Below, piece by piece: positions 58,086 through 64,000 of a stretch of DNA of 64,000 nt. The first letter of the stretch is position 1. Each line of letters opens with the position of its first letter. The position numbers and the translations under genes are program-made. The notes below the pieces were generated by a model. The model saw only the letters and a program-made list of their open reading frames with translations. It was not told where the DNA came from and made no database searches. This stretch comes from Leptodontidium sp. MPI-SDFR-AT-0119 (Eukaryota > Ascomycota > Leotiomycetes > Helotiales > Leptodontidiaceae): assembly GCA_020726505.1 (NCBI GenBank), contig JAHLEZ010000037.1, positions 1 to 64,000 on the forward strand, given 5' to 3'.

Positions 58086-61000
58086 GTCGGACCGCTTCAA
58101 ACACAGTAATTTTGAAAATTGAGTATTATAATATATCTGTTTAACTTATATTGTGTGCTTCACTGCTAGTATTCTAACGGACCCACTTTTATCTAGATCA
58201 GGCTAGCGCTCGAATTTGGGTACTTATAGAAGGTGGGTCTTGGCACCGCTAAAATATTTGAGATTTTTAATTTTTTTATATATAGGTTTTAAAAATCAAT
58301 TAGTGAATATTTTTAAAACAATTTAGTTTTTAAAATCCTTATTAATTCGAATATAGACTTTGGCTAAAAAGTATTTTAAGTATTCTTAGTTAGACCTACT
58401 TTATTTCCTTAGATTTAATTTTTTCTTTATAATTAAAGAGTAAAAAAAAACTTTTTTATATTTAAACTATATATTATTACTTATATTACTATTATTTATA
58501 CTTATAATAATTAACTTATATACTTTAGTATAATATAGCTTAGTTATTAGTATCTCTAGCGTTATTCTTTTAGGTTAAGATAATATCTTTACTTTTAAAT
58601 ATTTCTTTTTCTTAAAAATAAGTTAAAGTAAAGAACGATTCTATTAAGTTAGAGAGAGAGGTTTTTAACTCAAATTCAAATTATCACTCTTTATAAAGCA
58701 CTTTTATAACTACTAAGCTAGCTACCGCGCTAGTAAATAAATACAAAATCTAACTAATTAAGCCAATTCGTCTATATCTTACTTACCCTCTAATATTATA
58801 TTAAACTCCTTTATTATAGTCTCTGAGATAGTTTTATGGCCACTTTACTTTTTAATACACTAAGCGGCTTACTTTACGCTTAACCCTTTACAGTAAGCGT
58901 CTATAAAGCGTAAAGCTCTATTATAATACCTTCGTAAAGTATTAAGAGGGCAAGAATCTAAAGCTTTAAAATAAGCTTCTCTAGCCTAAAATTAAGTTAA
59001 TAAATTCAAAGTTATTATAAGAGACTTACTTCTCTAAAGGTCTCTTTCTAAACCTACTGATAAAGGTTCTTATAATAAGCCTAATATATCTTAATCGAGT
59101 TTAACTCGCAATAGAATTTCGGTAGAAATAGACACTTATAGCCCCTAGCTAATAGTATCTCTTCAAGCGCCGACTTTTGCTCAAAAAAGTCTTTATAATT
59201 AACCAGAATCCGCGCTAAGTAATAAGTTATAGGCTTTTTTAAAAGCCAAGAGAGAATTAAGTTACAATTTTTCTTAGCCTTACTAAAGCATTTAGTAACT
59301 AGGCACTTTTTACCTATTAATTATTAATAATTTACTTAATAAATAAAAGCTACTTACTAATTAATAAACAACTTCTCTTGGCAAGGATTACTTTAATCCC
59401 CTTTAAGACTTCTTTTATCACAGTCTTCTTAACCCTCTTTTTATTAAGGTAGCCTTTAATTACTACCTTAATAGTCTTTTCAACCTTATAATTGAGCTCT
59501 TAAAGAGTACTAACTAACCCACGAGCTTACTTAGCTTCGCTAATATTAGGAAGAAAAATTATATTCTATAAACTTAAAGTTAGTAAGTACTTCTTAAAAG
59601 GGAAAGTATAACTAACCTTTTAAGGCAAAGAAGCTTTACCTTCTTTAAGATTTATTACAAAGGCGTTCAAAGCTCCGTCTCCCTTACTAGTATAAGCACT
59701 TAATTAGTTAAATACGAAAACAGCTACTTTATTTAAGTGCTTTTCTTCGAATATATTAATAGCTCGCTTAACTTAATCAAGTAGTTACTTTGTGTCCCAA
59801 TAAGGGTTTTTTTACGACCCACTAAGATAAATGATTTCCCGAGTATCTTTTTAACTAATTGTAAGCCTTCCTTCTAAACTTATAAAATCTAAGTAATGAA
59901 TAAGGCCTCCTTTACTCTTTGACGGCATTTTTTATTAATTTTCATTAAGCCAAATTCGCTTAGAGTACTCCTTAGTATAAAAACAGCTCTCGTCGTAGTA
60001 ATAGATAATATACTTTTTCTTTTTAAAGGGTAAGTCAGGTGTAATTAATTATAAGACTTTATTAGCGTCTTCTTCGTAGTTTATAGTAAGCGATTAGTAG
60101 TAAGCTATTTATAATAAAAACTCCTTTTAAATTAATTAATAATTACTTCCTAAAAAGGAAGGTATAAATATAATTAACTTATTAACGATATTCGATTACG
60201 TTAGCTCTCTTATAGCCGTCTATATAAACTCCCTTCTTTTCTTTAGTAGCGTAAAATCCGAGTCGATTTAGCCACTTATAAGTAGCTGTTTTACTAAGAG
60301 GTTTCCACTTTTTCGGCTTTTTATTAAGTATACCGCGTGTATTAATAGTACGTCTAAGGAGAGGTTTTTTAGCCTTTTTTGCGCTAATAAGTAAGCGAGG
60401 CATGATTTCCGTATTAATAGCGTGCCGGAAGTGTTTTAGGGTAACTATAGCGAGCTTTTGAGTTAATAACTACACTCGGTAAGTTCTAAAGACGTCTTCG
60501 TTATCTAAATAAGACCGATTTGACTATTTACCCCCCTTTAGTCTCTAAAAGGAGAGATTTAAAGGCTTTATAACAAAGAAAAAGAGCTCTGATTTTATAG
60601 GTAAGGGTTTTTCTGTCGCCGGTAAAGTAATTACTTTTAGTAATAAGAAGAGAAGCTTCGATTCGACCTCTATAAGGACTCTTTTTTAAGAGATTTTAAA
60701 CGTATTATTAAATAAGCGAGTATTTAAAGCGTAAACGAGGTAAGAAAAGAAGGCGTTTATTATTAACTTATTACTTAATTAAGTCTAGTACTTCTCTATA
60801 AGTCCTTGGTATAGAAGAGACCTCAAAAGTGATATTAATAACGTCGCCGATTAAAAAGTCTAATAAGAGCTCTCTATATCTATTATTAATAAATTCAATA
60901 TTATTCAAATCGTTTAACTTAATAGAGTTATCTTTAGCCTTAAACTCTGCCTCTATTATAGTATTAAATTCTAAATCTTCGTCGTCGCTTAATTCGTTAA

Positions 61001-62212
61001 TATCTTCGAATATATCTTCTTCTTCTTTAATAAGGGCAAGGGTAAGAGGCTTTAGCGTAAAGAAAGAGCTAATACTCTTTTGAGTCGTTAATTAAGTAAT
61101 TATAAGGGTTTTAAACCTTTTAGCTTAACGCTTAACTTATCGTTTTTAAGCTCGTAAACGCTCTTAAGTACATACTGATTTTTCTTTAATAGCGGCATAC
61201 TTTAGCGTATAAGCTCCTTTTGAATTTATATATAAGGTTAATAAATATCTTTATTAAATAAAAAAATAAATAATTAATACGTACTTAAAGAAAAGCTTAT
61301 AATTACTTTTTTAGAAGGTAACTTAAAGTTAAGACTACTTTTTAAATCAATAACTAACTGACTAAAGAACTTAAAGTTTTTAAACTCTTTACTTACTTTA
61401 ATCTTAGTATCTAATTCGTTGATATCCTCTTTATCTAGCCTATCCGGGCTTAGCTTATTAAGATCTTGATTTAAAAACTCGTTTACACGAATAATATTAT
61501 CTTCTTTTTTACTCTCACTTAATTCTTTACTCTCTAATTCGCTAATCACTTAAGCTATTATATTTTCCTCCTTAGATTCTAATTAGTCGACTTAATTACT
61601 ATTAAAAATAGTAAGTATAAAGGTATAAGTAAGTTTCATAAGACGTAAGGGTAAAGAAAGTGTAGTAGAATTAATAACTATTTCGGGTATTTTTTGACGT
61701 AAACGCTTTGTGATTCGCTTATTAGGCGAGCTAGGAGGTGTTTTAGCGAGCGTAGCGCTTCGATTACGCTTAGACGGAGCCATATAAGCTGTTGCGAAGG
61801 TGGTGGTTATAATAAGTGTAAAAGTAAAATAAGTTTAACGTTAAACTTAACGATATTTTACCTCGCTTAATTACTAAGCTCTTAAAACCTTAATAATAAT
61901 TAATTTTTAAAACTTAATATTTTAAAAAAGTATTTAATTTATAATATATAGAAAGCTTATCGTAGTCGATTCCTCTTATTAATTTCTTTTTGTAAGTCCT
62001 AATATAAAACTTATATTAATACTAAGGAAAACCGCTAAAAAATCTGAAAACTTTTTTTTTATAATATATTTACTTATAACTTTTTATTTATATAATATTT
62101 TTAAAAAAGTGAATATTTAAATAAGCTTTTTAAATTATTTTACAAGTTTTAATAAAAAAAAAACTCCACTTTTTTACATTCTAAAAATTTACTGTGTTTA
62201 AAGCGGTCCGAC
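58086..62212 (-). mobile_element. 4.1-kb TIR DNA transposon inserted in Copia-4 (TA target)
   Basis: Left end GTCGGACCGCTTCAAACACA at 58086. The right end (to 62212) is the reverse complement with one change in the first 24 bases. TA flanks both ends; because TATA lies at both junctions the exact boundary is ambiguous by two bases. The transposase ORF is on the minus strand from 61783. Copia-4 coding resumes on either side (RT left, integrase right), so this is an insertion into that element. Confidence 0.82.
59400..61783 (-). pseudogene. Transposase of the TIR element, DDE-type, RIP-mutated
   Basis: Starts near 61783 (MAPSKRNRSATLAKTPPSSP). Middle segments include WLNRLGFYATKEKKGVYIDG followed by YKRANVIEYR at 60182-60403, resembling the LG....RKGVYVDGHER.DVV.YR segment seen in a large family of fungal transposases. 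A DDE catalytic stretch YYDESCFYTKEYSKRIWLNE lies near 59945-60000, then KSKGGLIHYLDFIS. Many stops lie between. The family name is uncertain; the conserved blocks point to a DDE transposase of the Tc1/mariner-like or related group. Confidence 0.7.
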
Positions 62213-63200
62213 TATAAATAAGCACAAAAACACCTTTTTAAATAAGTACTTCGTATTCCGTTCTTCGGGATTATTAAAATAATAGCCCAAGCGCTATAAT
62301 CTTCCTTTTAGCTCGAAGTTTAATAAATAGTTCCCGGTTTCTCGTCTCCTTTTTAATTAGAAACACTTTAGTATTATAATCGTTATTAATAATTAGTAAA
62401 TCTAAGAGGTGTTTCGTAAATAAAATTTAAATAGTAATTTAAGGTAGATTTAGTACTATTTTAGTAGTATTTCTTATTAGGGATCTTAAATATTACTTAT
62501 AAATATCCTCTAATAAGTTTTCTTTTTATTATTTAATACTAAAAGTGTTTATTTTAAAAGGACAAATTATAGTCGATTAAAAAGTACGTATTCTCTTATT
62601 TCTTATATTAATCTTATATAATTCTCTCTTAATACCTAAGAAATCATAAGATTCTATCTATCCTTTACTTTCTTAGTACATTAGAACTTAATTATTAAAA
62701 TAAAAATCGTAAATATAAGTAGTTTTAGGGCCGTTTTATATAATTAACGTATTATTAACTTTACGTGTAATATAGATTTTTTATACCTCTTTTATAGCTT
62801 TCTTAATTGTAGCCGCACGTTATTCGACTAACGGATTTAGGGGATTTAACTCTATTATTTTAAAGTATACGCTAAAAACAAGTAATATAAAGATAAGCCT
62901 ATTAAGTTTAACTATATTGTTTACTACTTTTATTATTATTTATAATCGATATTTGTCGCTTAACTTAAGGTGCTCTTTTATAATGATTTTATAAGCACGG
63001 CGTAATAAGCGGTAGTATCGCTTAACTTTATTAATTAAATAATATACCTTAATAAGTATTAGCTTAAGGGTACTACTTATAAATCTAAGTACACTTCGAA
63101 ACTCCTTAGAATTAAAATTAATACTATAGTCGTACACGACGAAATCCGAAGATCTAAGGTATATGTTAATTTATATTAACTTAAATGCGTTAAAGGTAGT
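62213..63200 (-). pseudogene. Copia-4 integrase part
   Basis: Minus strand. 62940-63137 reads FNSKEFRSVLRFI and YYLINKVKRYYRLLRRAYKI, the degraded form of Copia integrase (...SIGKVERYH..LRRAY.I). It lies right of the DNA transposon, i.e. upstream of RT on the coding strand, as in Copia order. Confidence 0.75.
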
Positions 63201-64000
63201 TTAAGCTGTAGCCGAACTAGGGGCCTTTTAAAGTAGTTTCGCCGTATTAAAACTTGTTACCTCATTTATTATATAAAGGGCATATCGTTCTCTAAATATT
63301 ATAATATTAATATAAACTATATAATTAAAGTCGACGTCGTCTTATAATTTAAAGCGGAACTTATGCGAAGTATTTACATATTTCTAGTAATACTCACACA
63401 TTTCTTTAACCCTTAATATAACTTCTGAGTTATACTTATAGCTAACTTGATTTAGTAAGTATTATAAACGTCTTACTAAAAGATATCTAAAACGCCTATA
63501 AAGCCGACGTATTTTTAGTTTAATTAAGTAATATACATTTATTATTCCGATAAAAGTATTTAGTAATTAACGATATTAATCTAAAAGTAACTATAAATAC
63601 TCATATTTCTGTATAATTAAGTGCTTCTTGTTACCCTAAATTAAGACATTACGTAAGTTATTGTATTACGCGTTAAATACATCTAATTACTATAAGTAAA
63701 CTAAAAACGAGATATTTATATCTATAATTTAAAAGTCTATTTCTCTAACTAAAGTATTAACCGTGGCTACTCCTAAGGATAATCGCGAACCGGCATCGAA
63801 TATAATCCGGCTTTAGCCCGCTTAACTAGTATTAAACTTAATATCTTAAATTCGCTATAATACTCGTAATTAATTAATTCCTCTTATGCTTTTATTAGAT
63901 GCCCCTATATTAATTAATAAACTTTAAAAGAATTTATTTATTTATTACGTTATATAAGCCTTACTCAGAGTAAGTCTCTTAATTTTACTTTTTAGAATAT
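63201..64000 (-). other. Upstream part of Copia-4 (gag/protease side), runs off the right edge
   Basis: RIP-mutated AT-rich sequence continuing Copia-4. No reliable motif read; the 5' LTR is not in the window. Confidence 0.4.

Larger units (their letters stand above)
29050..64000. other. AT-rich, RIP-degraded repeat block
   Basis: Across most of this block TG and CA dinucleotides are strikingly scarce while CG survives and TA is abundant. That is the pattern left by repeat-induced point mutation acting on CpA. Transposon reading frames show stops where Trp or Gln codons are expected. Exceptions without this signature are the small LTR element at 33199-34883, a patch near 35340-35690, and the 45000-45575 and 47447-47773 segments. 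No intact host gene is visible. Confidence 0.9.

Noticed and set aside
60829..61083. Plus-strand Ser/Leu/Ile-rich ORF
   Set aside because: Antisense of the acidic part of the transposase ORF in AT-rich sequence; no independent support.

Overview
The window looks like nuclear DNA of a filamentous ascomycete (Pezizomycotina). Genes carry short introns of about 46-141 nt with GT..AG ends and CTAAC/CTGAC-type branch sites. There is a HET-domain gene, a fungal sedolisin and a YOR1-like ABC transporter, and the repeats are heavily RIP-mutated. A Leotiomycete (Helotiales) is my best guess from the style of the Copia elements and the AT-rich block; this is inference.

The window has two compartments. 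Positions 1 to about 29,050 are gene-rich with ordinary base composition. Left to right: a 5'-partial-window YOR1-like ABC transporter (minus), a HET-domain protein (plus), a secreted S53 sedolisin peptidase with five exons (minus), a large proline-rich/coiled-coil/ubiquitin-like-domain protein ending in a CaaX box (minus), a 3 kb microsatellite-rich gap, EMC2 (minus), divergent AP-3 delta adaptin (plus), a 249-bp MITE with a 5-bp target duplication, a nuclear-type K/E-rich protein with a C-terminal SMAP-like motif (plus), a RAMP4/SERP1/YSY6 homologue (minus), a small probable mitochondrial membrane protein (plus) and a decayed MFS transporter pseudogene. Housekeeping genes here act mainly in the ER and endomembranes: EMC2 (membrane-protein insertion), RAMP4 (translocon-associated) and AP-3 delta (vacuolar sorting).

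From about 29,050 to the end is an AT-rich, RIP-degraded transposon nest with no intact host gene. I resolved it by LTR/TIR pairing and target duplications. Copia-1 (29662-44987, TSD CAATA) has its gag split by Copia-2 (36222-43365, TSD GCTAG), and its protease/integrase region is split by a small, un-RIPed element with two identical 145-bp LTRs (33199-34883, TSD GTATT). Next come a 189-bp TA-type MITE, the 3' part of a Gypsy element with an 18-G polypurine tract, and Copia-3 (48387-55511, TSD ATACT), a sister of Copia-2. Then there is a decayed plus-strand ORF with a Cys cluster and a Myb/SANT-like segment. Last is Copia-4, interrupted by a 4.1-kb TIR DNA transposon (58086-62212, TA target).

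The observations most worth following are: the young terminal-repeat element full of 78-bp tandem repeats; the opposite-strand Cys-rich accessory ORF plus tRNA-like sequence carried by the Copia-2/3 family; the apparently intron-split start codon of AP-3 delta; and a GC-AG intron required by the reading frame in the ABC transporter. All splice sites and similarities were judged by eye without database searches.
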